From the NCBI RefSeq assembly GCF_000745425.1, contig NZ_JQJH01000001.1:62001-126000 (forward strand): a stretch of DNA of 64,000 bases. The letters run 5' to 3'. Made by a program: the position numbers and the translations under genes. The stretch is from Beijerinckia mobilis. Its GTDB lineage: Bacteria; Pseudomonadota; Alphaproteobacteria; Rhizobiales; Beijerinckiaceae. Positions 27,202-36,008 of the stretch are shown here, in pieces; the stretch's first letter is position 1, and the number at the start of each line of letters is the position of its first letter. The notes under the pieces are model-generated. The model was given only the letters and a program-made list of their open reading frames with translations, was not told where the DNA came from and searched no databases.

Positions 27202-27894
27202 TTACGCCGAACCATCGACGAAAGTGACCAGTTCAGTCATGGTGTAATCCGGCCTGCTGTTGAAATGAGCGCGTATCGCTGCATAGCGCGGCAGATCTTC
27301 GGGTCCGCGCAAGGCCAATGAAAGATCAGGCCGATGCAGATGTGCCTCAGGCTTCACGCTGAGAATCCGGTAGAGTTTAGAATGGCTTCGCAGATAGTGC
27401 GTCGCGTCCGCCCGCTCTCCCGGATCGGCACATCGATGATGTGAATCCTTTAGCGCCGCCAGGGTAAATCCTTCAACATCCATGCCTTGCGGATAGGTCG
27501 GCGCCAGAGTCGTCCCGACAAAATCCAGCATACCATCGGTCAATTCGACCAGATTGGCCACGTGATCTATCACCGCGGGATCGATCAGCGGGCTGTCCGG
27601 CCGCACCAAAATCGCCCCTTTGCGTCCGGCCGCTTCGAGTGCTTGAACAAGCAGGCCCAGCCAGTCACCGCTCGGGCCTCGATGACAATCAAGCCCATGC
27701 TCGGTGCAGAAAGCGGCAATCGCGTCGTCAGCACCCTCCAGAGTCGTCACGACGACGAGACCAGCAATATTTTGCGCCCGCGCCATGCGCTCAACCTGAC
27801 AGGAGAATGGCAACACGCCCTCGACCTCGTGAAAGGCAAGGTTGGGACAATATTCTTCGACGAGACTAATGGGCAGGAGGGCGACAGGCTGCAT
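27202..27894 (-). CDS. SpsF/NeuA-like nucleotidyltransferase family protein
   Basis: A 230-residue protein resembling the COG1861 (SpsF) cytidylyltransferase-like family. Supporting pieces are VRPDSPLIDP (the R-x-D-x-P-L-I-D-P block), YPQGMDVEGF, and LSLALRGPEDLPRYAAI near the C-terminus. The usual N-terminal nucleotide-binding signature (QxRxxSxRLPGK) is absent; the start reads EGVLPFSCQVERM instead, so catalysis is doubtful. It may act on surface sugars or be a derived non-enzymatic member. No polysaccharide genes adjoin it directly, although the GT41 chimera is 3 kb away. Confidence 0.6.
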   Translation of the reverse strand: MQPVALLPISLVEEYCPNLAFHEVEGVLPFSCQVERMARAQNIAGLVVVTTLEGADDAIAAFCTEHGLDCHRGPSGDWLGLLVQALEAAGRKGAILVRPDSPLIDPAVIDHVANLVELTDGMLDFVGTTLAPTYPQGMDVEGFTLAALKDSHHRCADPGERADATHYLRSHSKLYRILSVKPEAHLHRPDLSLALRGPEDLPRYAAIRAHFNSRPDYTMTELVTFVDGSA

Positions 27895-28711
27895 GACATT
27901 TTCCAGAGTGTGAAACAGGGTCTATTGCGGGGATCATGAAACCTCGCTCGAGGACGCAACGGCATCGAGGAGGAACTCTACCGCAACACTCCCTGCAAAG
28001 CGGGAGCCCATTTGGATTTTCTGGAACGATCAGGGACCTGGCACGGCACAGCCGACCTCGCCCCGCGAGCCCTGCTCCCTCAAAAACCAATTCTCCGCGA
28101 GGCAAAGAAAATCGAAATGAAGGAACAAATGCCGTGCAAGACTGTTGTCATGGCATGAATTGAGAGCTTCAAGGCACTGAATTCGTTAATTTTATTAATG
28201 AATATCCAATAATAAAAAATAGCTATGACGCCCAATCATTTAGCAGGTGCACAACAGGCGTCGTCCCGGTTTTCACTAAGAAGCAGGATCCCATTTCCTG
28301 CCGGATAATTGCTCCTGACTTTTCCATTCCGGCGCTAAGACAATGACCGTGCCGATGGCTACGGCAGATAGGCTTGACTACCCTCCGCTACTCTCCCGGA
28401 TGTCCATGTTTGTGGACATTCTCGAAAGCTGTCGGGTGTTTATTCCCATCACCACTTCCATCACACCGGTATTACCGGAACATTCGGAGCAGGGTCGGAT
28501 TTAAAAATTCATCATTATCTCCCGGGACCACATTTCCGCTCCGGAGATACACAAGACAGATCAGAACAAGAACCAGACAGTAGGTGCTTAAGTTACAAAT
28601 ACACAGATTTAAACGCACAGGAAAGGCTGTCGATGACAATTGGGCATGATCCGGGAACGATCACGAATGGAGCATTTCCCGGGACCAGTCACGGCCCAGA
28701 AAGAGCTGGCA
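27895..28711. other. AT-rich intergenic region
   Basis: More than 800 bp without a recognised gene. Base composition becomes clearly more AT-rich from about 28170 (for example TTAATTTTATTAATG and AATAATAAAAAATAG at 28187-28220), unlike the surrounding GC-rich coding DNA. Short frames at 28374-28583 show no protein features. It may hold the promoter of the small gene at 28712 and mark acquired DNA. Confidence 0.45.
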
Positions 28712-29119
28712 ATGAGTAGGGACATCGAAACACACAAGATCCACAGGATCTCCCCTCGACGCGAGAGGAATTTCGGCATTTCGCCCTATGACGGGATGGA
28801 CGGATCAGGTGATGGATATGCCATGTTCACGTCTATGATCTATGACGTAAATGGACAGAGCTTGCATATGGCCCCTGCTGCTCCCAAACATCCACCCAAC
28901 AAACACACATCCCGACTGGAAAAGCCAGATATGATGGATGACGGCCAAGTCTCACTTACAGATCGCCTTGGCCGCCAATTACGCGACTATTATTCCATAG
29001 CCGACTATTCCATCAGCACCCACGACGGATCCGGTGACGGCAAAGTCGCGGATGGCCAGATTTCAGATCCCTTCGCGGCGCTGGTACAGAAACTGGCGGA
29101 AAAACTCGGAGAACGGTGA
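28712..29119 (+). CDS. Hypothetical small protein with two DGSGDG motifs
   Basis: A protein of 135 residues that I do not recognise. Two DGSGDG motifs occur, at about residues 30-36 (DGMDGSGDGYA) and 108-114 (THDGSGDGKVADGQ). Each is followed by a Tyr- or Asp-containing segment, reminiscent of Ca2+-binding D-x-D-x-D-G loops, but the flanking helices of an EF-hand are not obvious. There is no signal peptide or membrane helix. ATG 28712 has AAAGAG upstream; ATG 28646 and TTG 28640 are in frame. It is next to AT-rich DNA. Function unknown; the product could be a secreted or effector-like protein, but this is speculation. Confidence 0.5.
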   Translation: MSRDIETHKIHRISPRRERNFGISPYDGMDGSGDGYAMFTSMIYDVNGQSLHMAPAAPKHPPNKHTSRLEKPDMMDDGQVSLTDRLGRQLRDYYSIADYSISTHDGSGDGKVADGQISDPFAALVQKLAEKLGER

Positions 29120-29180
29120 ACACCATCCTCTCTTGGCGCCGCCATGATCAGCTATCCAGATACATGGGCAGGCGCATGGT

Positions 29181-30449
29181 TCATGCCGCGCCTGCCAATT
29201 GTGGTTCCCCAGCAGCATCTTGACGCAATTGCCGCACCCTTATCGGCACGGGAGGGTGAGAATAATTCACCAGCGCATAGAGCGGGTCCGGCGTCAGTGT
29301 CGAGCCATTGTCACGGGCAAGTTTGGTTAGAGCGGTGATCATCGGTATGGCGCCGACATTCTGGCGGGCATAGGCATCCGCCTCGAATTCATTCCGGCGC
29401 GAAATCCAGTTCCCCAGAGGCGCAATAAGCGGCCCGACAACCGAGGCAAGCAGCATACAGACGAAGAGCGCCAGGGCGTCATCCTGATAGGCGACGCCGA
29501 AGGACGGCAAAAGCCACGCCTGTTTCGTCAGCCAGCCGAAGGCTGCAAGCATGGCGAGACTGACGAGAGCCGACCGGACAATTCCGTAAAGGATATGTTT
29601 GTGCCGAAAATGGCCGAGCTCATGCGCGACGATGGCTTCCACTTCCTCCGTCGTGCTCTGCGTCAGGAGCGTGTCGAACAAAACAATCCGTTTGGAATCT
29701 CCAAAGCCGATGAAATAGGCGTTGCCATGGGCGCTGCGCCGCGAGGCATCCATGCTGAAGAGGCCGGACGCATGAAACCCGCAACGCTGCAGCAGATTTT
29801 CGATCCGTGTTTTAAGAGGCCCCTCCGCAAGCGGCGTGAATGTGTTGAAACGCGGTGCGACGAAGCGGACATAAACACTCGGCGCAACGATCATGAGGGC
29901 GAGAAGGCCGCACCAGACCCATAGCCACCAGAGACCGGAAAACGAGCGCATGACCCAAAGCGCGCCATAAAGCAGGGGTGTCGCGACCACCAGCGCAATC
30001 AGCCAGCTTTTGAGGCGATCCGCGATGAAGGTGGCGGGGCTCGTGCGGTTGAAGCCGAATTTCTGCTCGAGCCAGAATGTTTTGTAGAGGCGGAAAGGCA
30101 AGGCATAAACCGAACCGATCATCGTCACCGCAAGAAGAAACACGACACCACGCGTGAGGGATGGCGGGATGAAAGAGGCTATCGCGCCATAGAGAAGATT
30201 AATGCCGCCAAAGACCCAGGCAAAGGTCAGCGCCAAATCCGCCATGCTTTCCAAGCGGCCGAGTTTTTCCCGTTCGATAGTATAATCAGCGGCTCGGCGA
30301 TGGTCTTCGAGCGTTATGCTGTTTGCGAAATCCACCGGCACCGCATCGCGATGCGTCAGTACCGAGGCGGTCTGACGGCGGGAAAGAATCCGGGAAAATA
30401 TTGTGAGCAGCAGTGCCGAGATGATGAATGCAAGACTGAGAGGGGGCAT
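29181..30449 (-). CDS. M48 family metalloprotease (Ste24/CAAX protease type)
   Basis: A 422-residue integral-membrane zinc protease. It has several hydrophobic helices (about residues 5-20, 70-95, 105-125, 150-205, 285-310, 320-350), the catalytic HELGHFRHKH motif (HExxH), and a downstream NEFEADAYA with the third zinc ligand Glu. The N-terminal CAAX-protease extension with EKLGRLESM and WLEQKFGFNR is typical of Ste24. Bacterial members degrade or process membrane proteins; natural substrates are unknown. It follows pgl on the same strand with a 41-bp gap and may be cotranscribed, with a hairpin inside the end of pgl. Confidence 0.9.
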   Translation of the reverse strand: MPPLSLAFIISALLLTIFSRILSRRQTASVLTHRDAVPVDFANSITLEDHRRAADYTIEREKLGRLESMADLALTFAWVFGGINLLYGAIASFIPPSLTRGVVFLLAVTMIGSVYALPFRLYKTFWLEQKFGFNRTSPATFIADRLKSWLIALVVATPLLYGALWVMRSFSGLWWLWVWCGLLALMIVAPSVYVRFVAPRFNTFTPLAEGPLKTRIENLLQRCGFHASGLFSMDASRRSAHGNAYFIGFGDSKRIVLFDTLLTQSTTEEVEAIVAHELGHFRHKHILYGIVRSALVSLAMLAAFGWLTKQAWLLPSFGVAYQDDALALFVCMLLASVVGPLIAPLGNWISRRNEFEADAYARQNVGAIPMITALTKLARDNGSTLTPDPLYALVNYSHPPVPIRVRQLRQDAAGEPQLAGAA

Positions 30450-30490
30450 GGAACGCTCTTGGACTACGGGACAGAACCGATTCCACGCCC

Positions 30491-31216
30491 TTAAGCGTCG
30501 GAAACGGTATCCTTATCTGTAAAGATAAGGATACGGCCCTTTGTGGCAATACGCGCGGCGGGCAGCGTGGAGCCTTGCGCCAGCACTTCCCTCAATATGG
30601 GCTGTTTCGCCTTTCCTTCTACCAGAAACAGAATCGTGCGGCTGGAGCCAAGGGCCGGATAGGTCAATGAAATCCGTGGTTCCTTTTGAACGCCCTCAAT
30701 GGCGACAACCCAGGCTTCACGCTCTTCGAGCGCCGTCGTGCCGGGAAACAATGAGGCGGTATGGCCATCCGTACCGATGCCGAGAAGAACAACATCGAAC
30801 AACGGACGCCCTTCCTCTAGCCGCGTCGCGCCATAGAAATTCTGCAAGGTTTCCGCGTAACGCGCCGCCGCCTCGCCTGGCGTCGTCCCTTCGGTCAGAA
30901 CGGGATGGATCTGATCGGGTGGGATTGGCACATGCGCGAGAAAAGTCTCATACGCCAATCTGTAATTGCTGTCGGGATGGTCGTGCGGCACGAACCGCTC
31001 GTCACCCCAGAAAATATGCAGCCTGGACCAATCAATAGCGGATCGAAAAGCATCCGAACCGAGCCGCCTGAATAGCCGCGCAGGCGTCGAACCACCTGAA
31101 AGAACGAGGGAAACAGGCCGTTCAGTGAAAGCGACACAATTGGCGAGCCAGAGCGCGACACGTTCGGTCATATCCTCGGCATCGAGAGCGACATCGAGAA
31201 CGGGATCTGGCGTCAT
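30491..31216 (-). CDS. pgl: 6-phosphogluconolactonase
   Basis: Pgl hydrolyses 6-phosphogluconolactone, the product of G6P dehydrogenase, in the oxidative pentose phosphate and Entner-Doudoroff routes. It has 241 residues. The SLVLSGGSTP motif, the WGDERFVPHDHPDSNYRLA block and LLGIGTDGHTASLFPG are characteristic. GAGGAAAC precedes ATG 31216. It is divergent from the ROK/fructokinase/zwf block 0.8 kb away, which supports a joint role in glucose 6-phosphate oxidation. A perfect 12-bp palindrome is embedded in its last codons (30507-30534). Confidence 0.95.
   Translation of the reverse strand: MTPDPVLDVALDAEDMTERVALWLANCVAFTERPVSLVLSGGSTPARLFRRLGSDAFRSAIDWSRLHIFWGDERFVPHDHPDSNYRLAYETFLAHVPIPPDQIHPVLTEGTTPGEAAARYAETLQNFYGATRLEEGRPLFDVVLLGIGTDGHTASLFPGTTALEEREAWVVAIEGVQKEPRISLTYPALGSSRTILFLVEGKAKQPILREVLAQGSTLPAARIATKGRILIFTDKDTVSDA
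30507..30534. repeat. Perfect 12-bp hairpin inside the 3' end of pgl
   Basis: GTATCCTTATCT, GTAA loop, AGATAAGGATAC. It falls within codons encoding about ILIFTDKDTV at the Pgl C-terminus, five codons before the stop, and precedes the M48 gene by about 60 bp. Confidence 0.7.
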
Positions 31217-32017
31217 GAAAGTTTCCTCTCAGGAGCTGCAGCATGAAACCGCAAGGCAAGCCTCTTTTCGGTTTGATGTTCTTACATGAATAATGTGCAC
31301 CGCTTACCCATGCGATGATCGAGCGATGCTCCGGAACCGCACATGGACTTCATGCGGGAACGAACTCCATGCAGGAAACGCGCGACGGCGCGGCTCGCGA
31401 CCGTAATCCTGTGGTTCGTGATCTCGCCACAGCCTGCGGTTGGCCGATCTCCACGAAATTGCAGGACAGCTGAAAGCCTTTGCAAGACAATGGTTTTTTA
31501 AAGGGAACCATAGGGAAACGCCAAAATGGCGCTCCGACTCTGCGCCATTTTCTATCCAGCACCTTGATGATCCGCTTCCCTTGTCGGGTGCTGCTCATCA
31601 ATAGGCGGTTCCCACCACTAATTCATTCAGGGTACTTTAATTATTGACAGGCTCTCACCCGCGCGCAAGATTTGATTTCTGACCTTTCGCAAACCAGACC
31701 ATCGACCGGCACGGCAAGAACGATCTTTCGCCCAAGATGGATGTCCCGAGGCCAAAGGCCGAACCGAAAGACTATTTTGAGTGAATTGCCCCTGGCAATG
31801 GCTCGTGTGCAGCCACCTCATTATCCCCCCGCCAGAAATGGGCTCGACAGGAAATGAGACTACCGGCTCCGCTAGCGCCATAATGAAGGACATGCCAATG
31901 GAATCAACTGCTTGGCAAAGTTAATTGACCACATTTCTGCCCTGCGGCGCATTCTAACCCCGATAGAAATGGTTTAATCGTCGCCTGAACCGGGATCTCC
32001 ACTCCGAAAGCGGCTTA
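31217..32017. other. Divergent regulatory region, pgl / ROK operon
   Basis: 800 bp between divergent pgl and the ROK regulator. It should hold both promoters and any operator of the regulator. A perfect 10-bp hairpin with a 9-base loop lies at 31523-31551 (AAAATGGCGC / GCGCCATTTT). A second stem CAGCACC / GGTGCTG (31557-31594) follows. No gene recognised. Confidence 0.45.
31523..31551. repeat. Perfect AAAATGGCGC / GCGCCATTTT hairpin
   Basis: A 10-bp stem (31523-31532 and 31542-31551) with A4 and T4 at its outer ends, the shape of a bidirectional intrinsic terminator. It stands about 300 bp from pgl's start and 470 bp from the ROK start, where no known gene ends. Confidence 0.5.
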
Positions 32018-33268
32018 ATGGTCTTTCACCCCTCTCATACGCCCCAAGCCACCATACCGGCGAGGGGAACCAATGTCGTCGGCGTCCGCGCCTATAATGA
32101 ACGCCTCATTCTTTCGTTGATCCGGCAACATGGCAGCATTCCGAAATCCGATATCACCAAATTGACGGGTCTTTCGGCACAGACAATATCGGTCATCGTC
32201 AGGGCGCTCGAAGCCGACGGGCTGTTACTGCGGATGGAACCGCGCCGTGGCCGGATCGGCCAGCCTTCCGTTCCATTACGTCTCGATCCGGACGGTGCCT
32301 ATTCACTCGGACTGAAGATTGGCCGGCGAAGCGCCCATCTGATCCTCATGGATTTCATCGGTGATATTCGTGCGCAGGTGCAATGGACCTATCCCTATCC
32401 GACACCGGACATTATTTTTCACCGCCTCGAGACTGCTTTGAGGGAGGTTCTGGCGGTCCTGCCCTCGCAGAGGCATGAACGGATTGCGGGCCTCGGCATC
32501 GCTATTCCCCATGAGTTATGGAACTGGGCCGATCAAGTCGGCGCGCCCCACGAGGCACTCGACGCCTGGCGCAATCTCAATCTTCAGGCGGAGTTCGAAC
32601 TTTTCTGCCACTACCCCGTGACCATGGCCAATGATGCGACGGCAGCAAGCGGCGCCGAACTCATCTTTGGCCATGGTCACGACTATCCCGATTTCGTCTA
32701 TTTCTTTATCGGCGCCTTCGTCGGTGGCGGGATTATTCTCGGCGGCAGTTTCTACCCTGGACGGCGCGGCAATGCCGGGGCTCTCGGTTCCATGCCGGTT
32801 CCCGTTCCACGACGGGATCAACCCGGGAATGAACCACCCCGCCCGACGGAACAATTGATCCACCACGCCTCGCTATTCCGGCTGGAGGAACGTCTCGTCA
32901 CGGCGGGCAAGGATGTGGGACCGCTTTTCCGTCTGACCGGGGATTGGTCGATGCTCGAACCCTTCCTCGACGATTGGATCGAAGAGGCCGCCGAGAGCCT
33001 CGCCTATGCGATCACGGCAGCCGTCTCCCTCATTGATTTCGGCGCCGCCATCATCGACGGCGCCTTTCCCGCCCCGGTGCGGCAACGCCTCGTCGAGCGT
33101 GTATGCATGAAGATCACCGAGATCGACAGGCGCGGGCTGCTCCCCTTCAATGTCATCGAAGGCGGAGTCGGCGTCAATGCACGATCGATTGGCGCGGCCA
33201 GCCTGCCGTTCTTCGCACGATTTCTGCTCGATCGCGATGTTCTGTTCAAAGAGGAAAATCTATGCTGA
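32018..33268 (+). CDS. ROK family transcriptional regulator
   Basis: A 416-residue regulator. Residues about 20-85 form a MarR-like winged helix (RLILSLIRQHGSIPKSDITKLTGLSAQTISVIVRALEADGLL), and the rest is a ROK sugar-kinase-like domain with MANDATAA. The usual ROK zinc cluster (C-x-C-G-x-x-G-C) is missing: its place reads GNAGALGSMPV. It is therefore probably a sugar-sensing repressor without the zinc site or kinase activity. It precedes fructokinase by 68 bp on the same strand, so it likely regulates that gene, zwf and possibly pgl in response to a hexose or hexose-phosphate (inference). Confidence 0.85.
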   Translation: MVFHPSHTPQATIPARGTNVVGVRAYNERLILSLIRQHGSIPKSDITKLTGLSAQTISVIVRALEADGLLLRMEPRRGRIGQPSVPLRLDPDGAYSLGLKIGRRSAHLILMDFIGDIRAQVQWTYPYPTPDIIFHRLETALREVLAVLPSQRHERIAGLGIAIPHELWNWADQVGAPHEALDAWRNLNLQAEFELFCHYPVTMANDATAASGAELIFGHGHDYPDFVYFFIGAFVGGGIILGGSFYPGRRGNAGALGSMPVPVPRRDQPGNEPPRPTEQLIHHASLFRLEERLVTAGKDVGPLFRLTGDWSMLEPFLDDWIEEAAESLAYAITAAVSLIDFGAAIIDGAFPAPVRQRLVERVCMKITEIDRRGLLPFNVIEGGVGVNARSIGAASLPFFARFLLDRDVLFKEENLC

Positions 33269-33335
33269 ACGCCTTTGCGCGCATTCACATGAATACATTG
33301 TGTGCCGCACCCGGCTCCATTGACAGGTACATACA

Positions 33336-34307
33336 ATGATTCTGGTTTGCGGCGAAGCCCTGATCGATCTTTTCGTCTCTGATACTCCTTCCGCCTCCCC
33401 CACCGGCACGCCAAAGACGGAGGCGGTTCTCGGCGGATCACCCTTCAATGTCGCGATCGCTCTTTCCCGCCTCGGCGAGAAGGCGGCTTTCTGCGGAGGT
33501 CTTTCGGGCGACCATTTCGGACATTTGCTGCGCGAGCGGCTCACGAAGGAACAGGTCGATCTCGCCTATAGCGTGGCTTCCGACCGTCTCACGACAATCA
33601 GCGTCGTCGCGACCGATGACGCCGGCCGTCCCACTTATGCCTTCCATGGTGAAGGCAAAGCCGACAGACAGGTGACAGAGTCCGATCTCGCCAGGCCCTT
33701 GCCCGACGATATTACGGCAATCACTTTCGGATCCTATACATTGGCCGTTGAACCTGTCGCCGATGCCTTTGTGACACTCGCACGCAGAGAAGCCAAACAT
33801 CGCGTGATCTCGCTCGACCCCAATCTGCGGCCGACAGTTACGCCCGACAAAACCGCATGGCGGCGCCATTTCGACGGTTTTCTCGCGCTTGCCGATATCA
33901 TCAAGGCAAGCGATGAGGATATTGCCAGTGCCTATGGCCAGGATGCCGATTGCCAGGCGACCGCCGAAAGCTGGTTGCAGGCTGGAGCGTCCCTCGTCGC
34001 CGTCACTCGAGGACCGGAGGGCGCAGATGCCTTTCTGAAGAATGGTGACAAGCTCAGCATAGCCGGACGTGCTGTGCCTGTGGTTGATACGGTCGGCGCC
34101 GGCGATACATTCCATGCAGCCCTCCTGGCGGAGCTTGACAGGCTGGGCCTTCTGGAAAAAGCGGCCTTGCGCATGCTTTCGGCGGAGACCCTGCGCCCCA
34201 TTCTGTATTATGCAATGGTTGCCGCATCCATCACCTGTACAAGGCAGGGTGCCGACATGCCGACACGATCCGAAGTGCTCGCAGCCTGCGAGACCATTGC
34301 GCCCTGA
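33336..34307 (+). CDS. Fructokinase (PfkB family)
   Basis: A 323-residue PfkB-family sugar kinase that most resembles fructokinases. The N-terminal motif GEALIDLF and GGSPFNVAIALSRLG (first PfkB signature) are present, as is the anion hole/catalytic VVDTVGAGDTFHAALLAE (second signature, catalytic Asp in GAGD). Fructokinase is the likely assignment because it follows a ROK regulator and precedes zwf. Other ribokinase-type specificities cannot be excluded from sequence alone. It would feed fructose 6-phosphate into the G6P pool used by zwf. Confidence 0.85.
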   Translation: MILVCGEALIDLFVSDTPSASPTGTPKTEAVLGGSPFNVAIALSRLGEKAAFCGGLSGDHFGHLLRERLTKEQVDLAYSVASDRLTTISVVATDDAGRPTYAFHGEGKADRQVTESDLARPLPDDITAITFGSYTLAVEPVADAFVTLARREAKHRVISLDPNLRPTVTPDKTAWRRHFDGFLALADIIKASDEDIASAYGQDADCQATAESWLQAGASLVAVTRGPEGADAFLKNGDKLSIAGRAVPVVDTVGAGDTFHAALLAELDRLGLLEKAALRMLSAETLRPILYYAMVAASITCTRQGADMPTRSEVLAACETIAP

Positions 34308-34500
34308 TCCCTCCCCCGGTTCATTGAGCCGAGCCACCGCATCGGGACACGACGATGCAAAGGGCATTTCTCTCTTTTTATTTATCAATCATCCTGAATT
34401 AAAATTGATTTTCGAGAAGTTCAACTGAACCGGCACCTTCCGCGTTCACGAGCAGGAAGCGCAGACCCTCGTCAGTCTCGAACAGGGAGGACTTACAATC

Positions 34501-35979
34501 ATGGTGTCCCGGATTGTGAAGGTCGAGCCTTTTGATCTCGTCGTCTTCGGCGGGACGGGAGATCTCGCCTTTCGGAAACTCTATCCAGCTTTGTTTCGCC
34601 GTTATCAGGACGGCCAACTCACTGAGCCGACGCGCATTCTCGCCATATCGCGCCAAGAGATCACCCCCGAGGATTTCCGCGCGCGCGTCGCCGGTTCCCT
34701 GCGGAAGATTTCCGGCCACGAGGCGAGCGAACTCGATTCGGCAAAGGGCTTCTTCACGATGCTCGATTATTGCGTCACCGACGGCAATGGCGAGCGCGGA
34801 TGGGATGATTTGAAAGCCCGGCTTGGCGACACCAAAGATCGCGTCCGCGCCTTTTATCTCGCCACGAGCCCGGATCTCTTCGGCCCCGTCACCAGCCGGC
34901 TCGCGGCGCATGGGCTGGTATCGGAACGGGCGCGTATCATCGTCGAAAAACCGCTCGGCAAGGACGGCGCGTCGGCGGCACGCATCAATGATGCGATCGG
35001 CGCTGTCTTTTCCGAGGATCGCATCTATCGGATCGATCATTATCTCGGCAAGGAGACGGTGCAGAATCTCATGGTGCTGCGTTTCGCCAATGCCCTGTTC
35101 GAACCGCTGTGGAACGCCGCCCATATCGATCACGTGCAGATTACCGTCGCCGAATGCCTCGGCGTCGAGGGCCGCGCCGCCTATTATGATACGGCGGGCG
35201 CTTTGCGCGATATGGTCCAAAACCATATGTTGCAGCTGCTTTGCCTGATCGCCATGGAACCGCCGGCCACGCTCGACGCCGATGCGATGCGCGATGAAAA
35301 ACTGAAAGTGCTGCGTGCGCTGAAACCGCTCGACGAACAGAATGTCACCCTCCACACCGTGCGCGGACAATATCGCGCCGGCAGCGCGCATGGCAGCGCC
35401 GTGCCGGGCTATCTGGAGGAATTGGGGCAGGATCGCAGCATGACCGAAACCTTCGTCGCACTCAAGGCGGAGGTCGAGAACTGGCGCTGGGCCGGTGTCC
35501 CCTTTTATCTGCGCACCGGCAAGCGTCTCGCCTCGCGCGTTTCGGAAATCGTCGTCGCCTTCCGGCCGATTCCCCATTCCGTCTTCGGTACCTCGACGGG
35601 CTCCATCGCCGCCAACCGGCTCGTCCTGAGGCTGCAGCCGGATGAGGGCGTCAAATTATGGGTGATGATCAAGGATCCAGGTCCAGGCGGGATGCGGCTG
35701 CAATATGTGCCGCTCGACATGACGTTCGCGGAAGCTTTTCATACACGCTACCCCGACGCCTATGAACGACTGCTGCTCGATGTGGTGCGCGGCAACCAGA
35801 CTTTGTTCATGCGCCGCGACGAAGTGGAAGCGGCCTGGCGCTGGATCGATCCGATCCTCGAGGCCTGGCGCAACAGTGGCGAATGGCCGAAACCCTATCT
35901 GGCCGGCACCTGGGGACCTTCCGCCTCGATCGCGCTCATCGAACGCGACGGCCGCACCTGGTTCGAGGACTCCTTCTGA
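34501..35979 (+). CDS. zwf: Glucose-6-phosphate 1-dehydrogenase
   Basis: Zwf oxidises G6P to 6-phosphogluconolactone with NADP+ (or NAD+). It has 492 residues. The dinucleotide fingerprint is GGTGDLAFRKLYPAL and the substrate-site motif is RIDHYLGKE, both intact. GGGAGGACTTACAATC precedes ATG 34501. It lies 193 bp after fructokinase and converges with glucokinase. Together with pgl it forms the entry to the Entner-Doudoroff/pentose phosphate pathways; edd and eda are not in the window. Confidence 0.97.
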   Translation: MVSRIVKVEPFDLVVFGGTGDLAFRKLYPALFRRYQDGQLTEPTRILAISRQEITPEDFRARVAGSLRKISGHEASELDSAKGFFTMLDYCVTDGNGERGWDDLKARLGDTKDRVRAFYLATSPDLFGPVTSRLAAHGLVSERARIIVEKPLGKDGASAARINDAIGAVFSEDRIYRIDHYLGKETVQNLMVLRFANALFEPLWNAAHIDHVQITVAECLGVEGRAAYYDTAGALRDMVQNHMLQLLCLIAMEPPATLDADAMRDEKLKVLRALKPLDEQNVTLHTVRGQYRAGSAHGSAVPGYLEELGQDRSMTETFVALKAEVENWRWAGVPFYLRTGKRLASRVSEIVVAFRPIPHSVFGTSTGSIAANRLVLRLQPDEGVKLWVMIKDPGPGGMRLQYVPLDMTFAEAFHTRYPDAYERLLLDVVRGNQTLFMRRDEVEAAWRWIDPILEAWRNSGEWPKPYLAGTWGPSASIALIERDGRTWFEDSF

Positions 35980-36008
35980 CACACGGCCCGATGTAATCGT
36001 CCCTGTGT

